Shown: positions 56,456 through 64,000 of the stretch, in pieces
Layout of the letters: each line of letters begins with the position of its first letter
Position numbering within the stretch: the stretch's first letter is position 1
Assembly: GCF_023283895.1 (NCBI RefSeq)
Contig: NZ_JAKILB010000005.1
Coordinates: 124,001 to 188,000, forward strand
Direction of reading: 5' to 3'
Length of the DNA stretch: 64,000 nt
From: Shewanella pneumatophori
GTDB lineage: Bacteria; Pseudomonadota; Gammaproteobacteria; Enterobacterales; Shewanellaceae
The notes under the pieces: model-generated
The model's input: only the letters and a program-made list of their open reading frames with translations
Database searches by the model: none
Told to the model about the DNA's origin: nothing
Position numbers and translations under genes: made by a program

Positions 56456-58306
56456 CTACTCGTCCAGGAACGACTTTAAGATCTCTGAGCGAGAAGGGTG
56501 ACGCAACTTACGTAGCGCTTTAGCTTCAATCTGACGAATACGTTCACGTGTTACGTCAAACTGCTTGCCCACTTCTTCTAGCGTGTGGTCAGTATTCATG
56601 TCGATACCGAAACGCATACGCAGTACTTTAGCTTCACGAGCTGTTAGGCCAGCTAGTACTTCGTGAGTTGCGTTCTTCAAGCTTTCGCCTGTCGCTGAGT
56701 CTAGTGGTAGCTCAAGCGTCGTATCTTCAATAAAGTCACCTAAGTGCGAATCTTCATCGTCACCAATAGGTGTTTCCATTGAGATTGGCTCTTTAGCGAT
56801 TTTAAGTACCTTACGGATCTTATCTTCAGGCATTAACATACGCTCTGCCAACTCTTCAGGAGAAGGTTCACGACCCATCTCTTGCAGCATTTGACGAGAG
56901 ATACGGTTAAGCTTGTTGATAGTTTCAATCATGTGTACTGGAATACGGATCGTTCTTGCTTGGTCAGCAATAGAGCGAGTGATCGCCTGACGGATCCACC
57001 AAGTAGCATAAGTTGAGAACTTGTAACCACGACGGTATTCAAACTTATCTACCGCTTTCATCAGACCAATGTTACCTTCTTGAATTAGATCCAAGAATTG
57101 TAGACCACGGTTGGTGTACTTTTTCGCGATAGAGATTACTAGACGTAAGTTCGCTTCAACCATCTCTTTCTTCGCACGACGAGCTTTCGCTTCACCGATT
57201 GACATACGACGGTTGATATCTTTGATTGCACCGATCGCTAGACCAGTTTCAGTTTCAATAGCGTCTAGTTTTGCACGACAGCGCTGTACGTCAAACTCAA
57301 CCATTTGTAGACCTTCTACATATGGCTTGCCTGATGCTAGTTCGTCATTGAACCATTCAATGCTGCTTTCGTTGCTTGTATATACTTTGACGAAGTTTTT
57401 CTTCGGCATTTTGGCTTGTTCAACACAAAGTTTCATGATCAAACGTTCTTGAACACGTACTTTGTCCATCATAGAGCGCATGTTTTTAACTAAGCGGTCG
57501 AACTGCTTAGGCATCAAACGGAACTCTTTGAAGATCTCGCCAATTTCAAATAATGCTACTGTTGACTCTGGGTGACCACGACCTTTTTCTGCAATAATTC
57601 TTAGTGCATTTTCGTGAGCAGCGCGAAGTATAGTGAACTTCTCTTTAGCTTCTTCAGGATCTGGACCTTTTGGACCATCCTCTTCGCCTTCGCTGTCATC
57701 GTCATCGTCATCATCGTCGTCGTCATCATCTTCGTCATCTAAATCATCATCAGATAACTCTGAACCAACGTGAGTCGCTGTTGGAGCAACATCTTCTGCA
57801 TTTGGGTCAACAAATCCAGAAATAATGTCAGAAAGTCTAACTTCTTCAGCTTCGTATCGATCGTATTGCTCAAGGATCATTGCAATTGCTTGCGGGTATT
57901 CCGCAACAGATGCTTGAACCGTGTTGATGCCTTCTTCAATACGCTTAGCGATAACAATCTCGCCTTCACGGGTTAGAAGTTCAACGGTACCCATTTCACG
58001 CATATACATGCGCACTGGGTCAGTAGTACGACCTAATTCAGCTTCTACTGTTGCAAGTGCAGCAGCAGCCTCTTCTGCAGCATCATCATCGGTGCTGTCT
58101 TCAGACATCATGATTTCATCAGCATCCGGAGCCTGTTCATAGACTCGAATACCCATGTCATTGATCATCTGGATAATATCTTCAATCTGGTCAGAATCGA
58201 CCATGTCTGCAGGTAAGTGATCGTTCACTTCTGCATAGGTTAAATAACCTTGCTCTTTACCTTTGGCGAGCAACAATTTTAGTTGCGACTGCGGAGTATG
58301 ATCCAT
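56456..58306 (-). CDS. rpoD: RNA polymerase sigma factor 70 (primary)
   Basis: Housekeeping sigma factor. With the start [16 protein letters not shown] at 58306 (three codons inside a further ATG at 58315) it aligns with E. coli RpoD end to end, 616 versus 613 residues. Region 1.1 (1-80), 1.2 ([13 protein letters not shown]), a non-conserved region with a very acidic run of Asp (around 190-215), region 2 ([26 protein letters not shown]), region 3 and region 4 ([20 protein letters not shown]). Last gene of the rpsU-yqeY-dnaG-rpoD operon. Confidence 0.99.
   Translation of the reverse strand: MDHTPQSQLKLLLAKGKEQGYLTYAEVNDHLPADMVDSDQIEDIIQMINDMGIRVYEQAPDADEIMMSEDSTDDDAAEEAAAALATVEAELGRTTDPVRMYMREMGTVELLTREGEIVIAKRIEEGINTVQASVAEYPQAIAMILEQYDRYEAEEVRLSDIISGFVDPNAEDVAPTATHVGSELSDDDLDDEDDDDDDDDDDDDSEGEEDGPKGPDPEEAKEKFTILRAAHENALRIIAEKGRGHPESTVALFEIGEIFKEFRLMPKQFDRLVKNMRSMMDKVRVQERLIMKLCVEQAKMPKKNFVKVYTSNESSIEWFNDELASGKPYVEGLQMVEFDVQRCRAKLDAIETETGLAIGAIKDINRRMSIGEAKARRAKKEMVEANLRLVISIAKKYTNRGLQFLDLIQEGNIGLMKAVDKFEYRRGYKFSTYATWWIRQAITRSIADQARTIRIPVHMIETINKLNRISRQMLQEMGREPSPEELAERMLMPEDKIRKVLKIAKEPISMETPIGDDEDSHLGDFIEDTTLELPLDSATGESLKNATHEVLAGLTAREAKVLRMRFGIDMNTDHTLEEVGKQFDVTRERIRQIEAKALRKLRHPSRSEILKSFLDE
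57695..57740. repeat. Trinucleotide (GTC/ATC) run in rpoD
   Basis: A tract of Asp codons in the rpoD acidic region gives a GTC/ATC microsatellite of about 45 bp. Its length may vary between strains without changing the frame. Confidence 0.75.
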
Positions 58307-58432
58307 AGATATCATCCAAGTTGGGAAACAGTTAAAACGACGGGCAAAAAACAGCCACGCAAGTCGTCAATTATAGCCTTCGGCGCTTGTCTGTGCTAGT
58401 CCAAGTGTTTACTTTTGAGGCTGAAATATTAA

Positions 58433-60163
58433 CTAAGCCTTGTTTTTAATCACTGAAATAAGCTTACTAAGCTGTAACCGCTCTTCTTTCGTTAGGTTCT
58501 GCTTCATACTCAGTTCTTGGTAGCGTTGCTCAAGATACTGGTTGTTTAACCAAACGAGTGTTTCTTTTAACTTTTGAAGCAAGTTTTCATCCGCCACTTG
58601 ATGATCCCATTGGGTCAGTTTTTTTAGAGTGCTGAATTGGTTATCGCCTCTAAACTGTTCAAGTAGTTGTGCGCTGCTTATCACTTGTCCGCGAGTTAAA
58701 TCTAATACAAGGGTCAGCAAATCAATGCCGGCCATCTGTATATGTTTTAGCGCTGGTTGCTCAGGCAGTTTTTCACCTAAGTGTGGGTGCTGTACGAGCA
58801 ATGCGACGGCTAATCGCAAAGGTGTACCGCGCCCCTTTAGCGCTTTGTGCTGATTAGGTTTATCGGCCGACTTAGTCGAAAAGTTAAATTTTCGCTTAAG
58901 TTCATCAGCACCATTCATTCTTAGCTTATGAGCTAAATCGTCGAGTAGCAGGCTCTGTAATACAGTGTCCTGTACTTTTTCAATGAGTTTGATGGCATTT
59001 TTTGCCAACACACTTTTGTCTTCGTTGCCGTAAGTCTTGGCTAAGTTTTCAAATAAAAACTCAGGTAACGCCATTGCGTTATCGACTTGGCTTTCAAATT
59101 CTTGTTTGCCAATCTGTCTGATTAGGGTGTCTGGATCTTCGCCCTCGGGCAAAAACATAAACCGTACCTGATTGCCAGGTTTTAACAGTGGCAATGCAGT
59201 TTCTAATGCACGCCAAGCGGCTTCTTTACCTGCATTATCACCGTCATAGCAGCAGATGACTTCTTTTGCACTACGTAGCAATAGCTGAAATTGATCAGCA
59301 GTGGTTGAGGTACCTAATGAGGCTACTGCGTAATCAACATCAAATTGAGCAAGTGCAACAACGTCCATATAACCTTCCACAATCAACACTCGTTGTGGAT
59401 CGCGGTGACGCTGTTTTAACTCATAAAGGCCATAAAGTTCATTACCCTTATGAAATATGGGCGTTTCTGGAGAATTCAAGTACTTTGGGGTACCTTCTCC
59501 TAAAACTCGACCACCAAAGCCTATTACACGTCCGCGTCTATCGCGGATTGGAAACATGAGGCGATCGCGAAACCTGTCATAGCGCTTACCGCTGTCATTT
59601 TCAATGACCATACCAGCAGTAAGTAATTTGTCTTGTGAATCTTGGTTTTGACGATATCGGCTAAGTAAACCATCCCAACCATCGGGAGCAAAACCAATGT
59701 TGAAGTGTTCTACCACTTCTTTAGAAAGACCTCGATGTGCTAAGTAATCAAGGACTTTTTGTTTGTCTGTATGTTGTCTTAATTGACTTTGAAAGAAGTT
59801 ACTGGCTTCTTCCATGAGCTGGTATAAATCACGACTAAGTTCTTGGTCGCGAGGTTTACCTGTACCTTGTTCTCTTGGAACTTCTAGTCCCAGTTGTCCG
59901 GCGAGTTCTTCTATCGCATCAACAAAATCGAGTCGGTCGTACTCCATGACAAAGTCGATAACATTGCCATGTGCGCCGCAGCCAAAGCAATGGTAAAACT
60001 GCTTATCTCTGCTAACGGTAAAAGAGGGAGATTTTTCGCTATGAAAAGGACAACAGGCAGAGTGGTTTTTACCCGCCTTTTTCAGGGGCACTTTCGGGTC
60101 GATTAGATCGACTATGTCAGTGCGAGCAACTAGCTCATTAATAAAATCACGTGGTATCGCCAT
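58433..60163 (-). CDS. dnaG: DNA primase
   Basis: Primase that makes RNA primers for replication. 576 residues. N-terminal zinc finger with CPFHSEKSPSFTV and CFGCGAHG, TOPRIM region with VEGYMDVVAL and CYDGDNAG, and a C-terminal DnaB-binding domain (about 430-576). Typical length and order. It is separated from rpoD by about 126 nt and from yqeY by 130 nt on the same strand. Confidence 0.99.
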   Translation of the reverse strand: MAIPRDFINELVARTDIVDLIDPKVPLKKAGKNHSACCPFHSEKSPSFTVSRDKQFYHCFGCGAHGNVIDFVMEYDRLDFVDAIEELAGQLGLEVPREQGTGKPRDQELSRDLYQLMEEASNFFQSQLRQHTDKQKVLDYLAHRGLSKEVVEHFNIGFAPDGWDGLLSRYRQNQDSQDKLLTAGMVIENDSGKRYDRFRDRLMFPIRDRRGRVIGFGGRVLGEGTPKYLNSPETPIFHKGNELYGLYELKQRHRDPQRVLIVEGYMDVVALAQFDVDYAVASLGTSTTADQFQLLLRSAKEVICCYDGDNAGKEAAWRALETALPLLKPGNQVRFMFLPEGEDPDTLIRQIGKQEFESQVDNAMALPEFLFENLAKTYGNEDKSVLAKNAIKLIEKVQDTVLQSLLLDDLAHKLRMNGADELKRKFNFSTKSADKPNQHKALKGRGTPLRLAVALLVQHPHLGEKLPEQPALKHIQMAGIDLLTLVLDLTRGQVISSAQLLEQFRGDNQFSTLKKLTQWDHQVADENLLQKLKETLVWLNNQYLEQRYQELSMKQNLTKEERLQLSKLISVIKNKA

Positions 60164-60251
60164 TAGTGTTGTTAAATGCCGCCTTTATTACGTGAGATCA
60201 AAAGTAACCTGAAATCAGAAACTTCAAGTATGTAAATCTTGAAAACAAACA

Positions 60252-60271
60252 AGCCGCGCAGAAGCACGGCT
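60252..60271 (-). terminator. Hairpin between yqeY and dnaG
   Basis: On the minus strand, AGCCGTGC / GCGCGGCT (one G.T pair) with a TTCT loop followed by T-rich sequence. Probably an attenuating terminator inside the macromolecular synthesis operon. Confidence 0.65.
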
Positions 60272-60293
60272 CATTCATGCAATAAAACTAAAG

Positions 60294-60737
60294 TTACTTA
60301 AGTTTTGCACGGATCATAGCGCCAATTGCCGCCATGTCAGCTCTACCCATAACTTTTGGTTTTAAAGCTCCCATTACTTTACCCATATCCGCCATGGTGG
60401 ATGCGCCCATCTCAACGATGCTTGCATCAACTAGCGCAACTACTTCCTCTTCGGAAAGAGGCTGAGGCAGAAACTTTTCTAATACTAGAATCTCTTCTGC
60501 TTCTACTTGTGCTAGCTCATCACGACCTGCTGCTTCATATTGAGCAATAGAATCGCGACGCTGTTTTACCATTTTGGTTAAGACCGCTATAGCTTGGTCG
60601 TTAGTCAGAGTTTCGCGGGTATCCACTTCCACTTGCTTAACGGCGGCTAGTGCCATACGAATAGTCCCCAAACGCAGCTTTTCTTTAGCGCGCATGGCTT
60701 CCTTCATTTGGTCTTTTAGCTGATCAACTAGGCTCAT
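60294..60737 (-). CDS. GatB/YqeY domain-containing protein
   Basis: A 147-residue helical protein resembling the C-terminal tail domain of GatB. It begins MSLVDQLKDQMKEAMRAKEK and contains LRLGTIRMALAAVKQVEVD and the EEILVLEKFLPQPLSEEEV block. It may bind tRNA, but the function of stand-alone YqeY is unknown. It is a common passenger in rpsU-dnaG-rpoD operons, as here, with 7 nt to rpsU. Confidence 0.95.
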   Translation of the reverse strand: MSLVDQLKDQMKEAMRAKEKLRLGTIRMALAAVKQVEVDTRETLTNDQAIAVLTKMVKQRRDSIAQYEAAGRDELAQVEAEEILVLEKFLPQPLSEEEVVALVDASIVEMGASTMADMGKVMGALKPKVMGRADMAAIGAMIRAKLK

Positions 60738-60744
60738 AATGAGA

Positions 60745-60960
60745 TTAGTATAAACGTACGCGACGTGCGTTTTCGCGAGAAAGCTTCTTAGCTAGACGCT
60801 TAACTGCAGCGGCTTTAGCACGCTTACGTGCAGTTGTTGGCTTCTCGTAGAATTCACGAGCGCGAACATCAGCTAAGATACCAGCTTTTTCACAAGAGCG
60901 CTTGAAACGACGTAGAGCTACGTCGAATGGTTCGTTTTCACGTACTTTAATAATTGGCAT
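60745..60960 (-). CDS. rpsU: 30S ribosomal protein S21
   Basis: A 71-residue basic protein identical in pattern to S21: [19 protein letters not shown] and a Lys/Arg-rich tail ([18 protein letters not shown]). Component of the small subunit near the mRNA 5' site. First gene of the rpsU-yqeY-dnaG-rpoD operon, divergent from tsaD. No LexA box was seen upstream. Confidence 0.99.
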   Translation of the reverse strand: MPIIKVRENEPFDVALRRFKRSCEKAGILADVRAREFYEKPTTARKRAKAAAVKRLAKKLSRENARRVRLY

Positions 60961-61187
60961 ACGCCATCACCCCTTAGGTGTAGGTTGTGTGAGACAATTA
61001 CTTGACTCAGATAATTTAAAAATGGTGCGAAATTCTATACCGACTTAGGTCCTCTTGTAAACCCCTTATCGCGATCAGAATGAGTCATAATTGGAGATAT
61101 TATCTTCAGACTGTGTCAGCACTATGGAGTAATTAAAGCACAACAGGTAGAATTGGCGGTAATTATGTCAACTGAAGACGAGAAAAA

Positions 61188-62204
61188 ATGCGGGTTTTAG
61201 GTATAGAAACATCCTGTGATGAAACAGGAATTGCGGTTTATGACGATGAAAAAGGACTGTTATCACACACTCTTTATAGTCAGGTTAAATTGCATGCAGA
61301 CTATGGTGGAGTTGTGCCTGAATTGGCGTCTCGTGACCATGTTCGCAAAATTGTGCCTTTAATTCGTCAAGCGCTAGCTGATGCGGGCATGACTATTGAT
61401 GATCTTGACGGTATTGCTTACACCAAAGGGCCAGGGCTAATTGGTGCATTATTGGTTGGTGCTTGTGTTGGCCGTGCGTTGGCTTTTTCATGGGATAAAC
61501 CTGCAATCGGTGTGCACCATATGGAAGGTCATTTATTAGCGCCAATGCTAGAAGATGATGTACCTGAATTTCCGTTTTTAGCTTTGCTGGTTTCTGGCGG
61601 ACACTCAATGATTGTTGGCGTTGAAGGTATCGGCCGCTATACGGTACTTGGTGAATCAGTTGATGATGCTGCCGGTGAAGCATTTGATAAAACAGCCAAA
61701 TTAATGGGACTGGATTATCCTGGTGGACCAAGGCTTTCAAAACTTGCCGCTAAAGGTGTACCAAATAGTTATAAATTCCCACGCCCGATGACAGACAAGC
61801 CAGGCTTGAACATGAGCTTCTCTGGTCTTAAAACGTTTACTGCTAATACTATTGCTGCAGAGCCAAAAGATGAGCAGACCCGCGCTAATATCGCATGTGC
61901 TTTTGAAGAGGCTGTTGTTGATACATTAGCAATTAAGTGTAAACGTGCACTTAAACAAACAGGCTATAAGAATCTGGTTATTGCTGGCGGTGTGAGTGCT
62001 AACACTCGCTTACGTTCATCGTTAGCAGAAATGATGCAAAGCTTAGGTGGTAAGGTTTACTACCCGCGCGGAGAGTTTTGTACCGACAACGGTGCAATGA
62101 TCGCTTATGCTGGCTTGCAACGCTTAAAGGCTGGTCAAATTGAAGACTTGGCCGTTAAGGGCCAACCAAGATGGCCGCTTGATACATTAGAGCCAGTAAA
62201 TTAA
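61188..62204 (+). CDS. tsaD: tRNA N6-adenosine threonylcarbamoyltransferase
   Basis: Forms N6-threonylcarbamoyladenosine (t6A37) in ANN-decoding tRNAs, together with TsaB and TsaE. 338 residues. [19 protein letters not shown] at the start, iron-binding [31 protein letters not shown] and [13 protein letters not shown]. Divergent from rpsU in the common arrangement. A terminator follows. Confidence 0.98.
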   Translation: MRVLGIETSCDETGIAVYDDEKGLLSHTLYSQVKLHADYGGVVPELASRDHVRKIVPLIRQALADAGMTIDDLDGIAYTKGPGLIGALLVGACVGRALAFSWDKPAIGVHHMEGHLLAPMLEDDVPEFPFLALLVSGGHSMIVGVEGIGRYTVLGESVDDAAGEAFDKTAKLMGLDYPGGPRLSKLAAKGVPNSYKFPRPMTDKPGLNMSFSGLKTFTANTIAAEPKDEQTRANIACAFEEAVVDTLAIKCKRALKQTGYKNLVIAGGVSANTRLRSSLAEMMQSLGGKVYYPRGEFCTDNGAMIAYAGLQRLKAGQIEDLAVKGQPRWPLDTLEPVN

Positions 62205-62220
62205 GACTTGAATAAATAGC

Positions 62221-62250
62221 AAAAACGGCGCTCATTGAGCGCCGTTTTTA
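62221..62250. terminator. Terminator between tsaD and 2OG-oxygenase gene
   Basis: Stem AAAAACGGCGCTCA / TGAGCGCCGTTTTT with a very short central loop. It serves both convergent genes. Confidence 0.88.
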
Positions 62251-62268
62251 TTGCCGAGATTTATGCAA

Positions 62269-62892
62269 CTAAAAGCCGTGGTTGGCGTTGCTGACGCGAA
62301 ACCAACCCGCAATGCTGTAGCGGTTAACACTTGTTGGTAGCACTTCGTGGGGGAAGCGTTCGCTTAAAAATACCACCCATTTGCCAAACTCAGGTGCGAT
62401 GGTTGCTAGCTTGTTGTCATTATCATCGTAAACAACAAGTTCACCCGCGTGTTCTGGCTGCCAGTCATGATTTAAGAATAATACCGAAGTTAAAATTCGG
62501 TTTCTGGTACCTTGTAATACGTCAGAATGCTTTTGATAGAAGGCGCCAGGCTCGTAAATAGCGTAGTGACTTTCAAAATCAAATAACCCCATAAACAGCC
62601 GCCTATTCATACCTTCACGGAGTTGGGTCATAAGATCTAAATACTGTTTATCTGCAGGACGTTGCTCTGACAGCCAACGAATTTGATCGCTGCGAATACT
62701 ATCGACTTGCTGCTGTTCACCACCACGACCAATTGCCGCTGGGCGAAAATCATCCCAAGTTGCGCTTTTTGAGCTTTGTAATAACTGCTCACAAACAGAC
62801 GCTGGTAGGGTGTCAGACAGAACGATATAGCCGGTTTCAACCAATGCATCAGCAATGGTATCCATCACAGCTTCACTTAATTGTGGAACCAT
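62269..62892 (-). CDS. 2-oxoglutarate/Fe(II)-dependent oxygenase
   Basis: The 207 residues have a double-stranded beta-helix core. The Fe(II) ligands are seen as HSD (YQKHSDVLQ, near 116-118) and the distal His in ERFPHEVLP, with the 2OG-binding Arg in NRYSIAGWFR. It resembles prolyl-hydroxylase-like PHD enzymes. Substrate not known; a hydroxylase role on a protein or small molecule is possible. Upstream 285 bp are AT-rich with a run of eight G. Confidence 0.87.
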   Translation of the reverse strand: MVPQLSEAVMDTIADALVETGYIVLSDTLPASVCEQLLQSSKSATWDDFRPAAIGRGGEQQQVDSIRSDQIRWLSEQRPADKQYLDLMTQLREGMNRRLFMGLFDFESHYAIYEPGAFYQKHSDVLQGTRNRILTSVLFLNHDWQPEHAGELVVYDDNDNKLATIAPEFGKWVVFLSERFPHEVLPTSVNRYSIAGWFRVSNANHGF

Positions 62893-63177
62893 AGAAAGGT
62901 GTACTCAAAACAAGAAAACACGATAGCTTTACTGGCAGGCTCAAAGGGATTGAACGCTGTATTCGAGGTAGTGTCAGAACAGGAAGCTTATAGGGAAAAA
63001 CCAGCTACCCAGTCAAAAATCGGCGCAATTATAAGGTGCATTAATTAAAAAGCAATTGAAGAAAGTAACCACAATTTGATTAACGCTTATCAGAGTGAAT
63101 GCGTTAAACGTTAATCATTAATAAATACATGTGGTTATTTTGGGGGGGGCGATTGGATTGACTGAAGCCAATTACCT

Positions 63178-63786
63178 TTAACTCTGACGAGGTTTTTTAC
63201 GAGAAACCTTAGATTCCTCGCCTTTTAGCAGGCGTTTTATATTATCTTTGTGGCGGATAACAATTAGCGTAGAGAGCATAGCCACCGGGATGGTAAACCT
63301 ATCATCAAGCCACCAAGTATAAACTGGGGCAAGCAGGGCGGTACAAATTGCAGCAAATGACGAATAGCGAGTGATGAGCACTAACACTATCCAAGAGCCC
63401 ATTAAGCAAAGTGCTAGGTCGTGACCAATTGGCGCCATGGCACCAAACGCAGTTGCAACGCCTTTACCGCCTTTAAAGTGAAAGAAGATTGGGAATATAT
63501 GCCCAAGACAAGCAGCAATGGCAATGATACCCAGGGCGATTGGATCTACACCTAATCTGAAAGCTAGATAAGCAGGCGCAGCACCTTTTAACATATCGAA
63601 AAAAAGCACTAATGCAGCCGAACTTGCGCCGCCAATGCGCAAAACATTGGTTGCTCCCGGGTTGCCTGACCCTTGAGTTCGTGGATCTGGCAGTCCACGT
63701 AATTTACATACCAGAACAGCACTGGATATTGAGCCGGCTAAATATGCGCTCAAGATCATGACTATTGTAAGTACTGTTAGGCTCAA
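63178..63786 (-). CDS. plsY: Acyl-phosphate:glycerol-3-phosphate acyltransferase
   Basis: Integral-membrane enzyme that adds the first acyl chain to glycerol-3-phosphate from acyl phosphate. 202 residues, five helices. All three active-site motifs are visible: [29 protein letters not shown] and [15 protein letters not shown]. In Shewanella and relatives plsY sits near tsaD, and folB usually follows divergently beyond the window edge. Confidence 0.97.
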   Translation of the reverse strand: MSLTVLTIVMILSAYLAGSISSAVLVCKLRGLPDPRTQGSGNPGATNVLRIGGASSAALVLFFDMLKGAAPAYLAFRLGVDPIALGIIAIAACLGHIFPIFFHFKGGKGVATAFGAMAPIGHDLALCLMGSWIVLVLITRYSSFAAICTALLAPVYTWWLDDRFTIPVAMLSTLIVIRHKDNIKRLLKGEESKVSRKKPRQS

Positions 63787-64000
63787 ATTGGTTTCCTTAT
63801 CCGTCTTAGGGTATTATCGCGCCACATAAAAAACTGTGCCCGTGTGTTTTGTTCAGAGCTATTGAAATAAACACGTAAAGACCAGATTAAATACTGCCGA
63901 ATATACTTTGTTAGCAACCTTGCTTTAAAGCGACAGTGATTAATTAAATCTTTATGCAGCGAGACTTATCCTACTTTGCTTTGGTCTCGTTAGAAAGAGC
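63787..64000. other. Intergenic region at window edge
   Basis: About 210 bp upstream of plsY. No complete gene is visible; a divergent gene may start beyond the edge. Confidence 0.4.

Noticed and set aside
60961-61187. LexA box upstream of rpsU
   Set aside because: No CTGT-N8-ACAG match was seen, although E. coli has one there.
63131-63150. Run of eight G
   Set aside because: An intergenic homopolymer that could be real or a sequencing artefact; no function can be supported.

Overview
The window looks like chromosomal DNA of a marine gammaproteobacterium, most likely Shewanella or a close relative. The reasons are the gene families present (DUF2960, DUF2913 and DUF3634 proteins), the rpsU-yqeY-dnaG-rpoD operon with a divergent tsaD, the lptFG/pepA pair, the style of the proteins and a moderate G+C content. 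No phage, insertion sequence, CRISPR array or rRNA was seen. There is one tRNA.

Layout. 1-5700: a chemotaxis receptor, then holC-valS on the minus strand. 5900-16700: a DEAD-box helicase, a PaeA/YtfL-type membrane protein and a c-di-GMP signalling block (a PAS-GGDEF-EAL protein, then a REC-EAL response regulator translationally coupled to a 1330-residue BvgS-type hybrid kinase). 17100-25100: pepA, divergent lptF-lptG, and small housekeeping or unknown genes (RDD protein, DUF2960, GNAT, M32 carboxypeptidase, YqiJ-like). 25200-36350: DUF2913, a peroxiredoxin-like protein, RhlE, two M24 peptidases around a ROK protein, an FKBP isomerase, a CSD-DUF1294 protein, an ArsR regulator, a DUF4442 protein and a DUF368/PopT lipid-carrier translocase. 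36500-46630: a tightly packed ten- or eleven-gene photolyase/lipid-modification operon (DUF523-DUF1722, MerR regulator, phrB, SnoaL-like, SDR, FAD oxidoreductase, DUF1365, CFA-synthase-like, DUF2878, chalcone-isomerase-like, DUF3833 lipoprotein). 46990-50720: DUF3634, a CYTH protein, gabD and a universal stress protein. 51390-55900: a cytochrome c plus ccoN-ccoO-ccoP cluster. 56080-63790: tRNA-Ile2(CAU), rpoD, dnaG, yqeY, rpsU, tsaD, a 2OG-Fe(II) oxygenase and plsY.

The most interesting element is the cbb3-type oxidase cluster at 51387-55903. Its CcoP carries the usual two membrane helices and two haem motifs, and then a further ~400 residues with three more CXXCH motifs that resemble the triheme cytochrome subunit of membrane-bound alcohol/gluconate dehydrogenases. 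The result is a five-haem subunit that could join an electron-entry module directly to the oxidase. No ccoQ is visible and a monohaem cytochrome c gene precedes ccoN.

Second is the photolyase operon. Its MerR/LitR-like regulator appears to lack the residues that bind B12 in CarH/LitR photoreceptors, and a pair of TTGTACAA sites 19 bp apart lies before the first gene. Other points are a near-perfect duplication of the 3' end of an M24 peptidase gene, several unannotated small membrane-protein ORFs, and the separation of pepA from holC-valS by about 11 kb of signalling genes.

All functional statements rest on reading the translated sequences and on remembered family features. No database search was possible.
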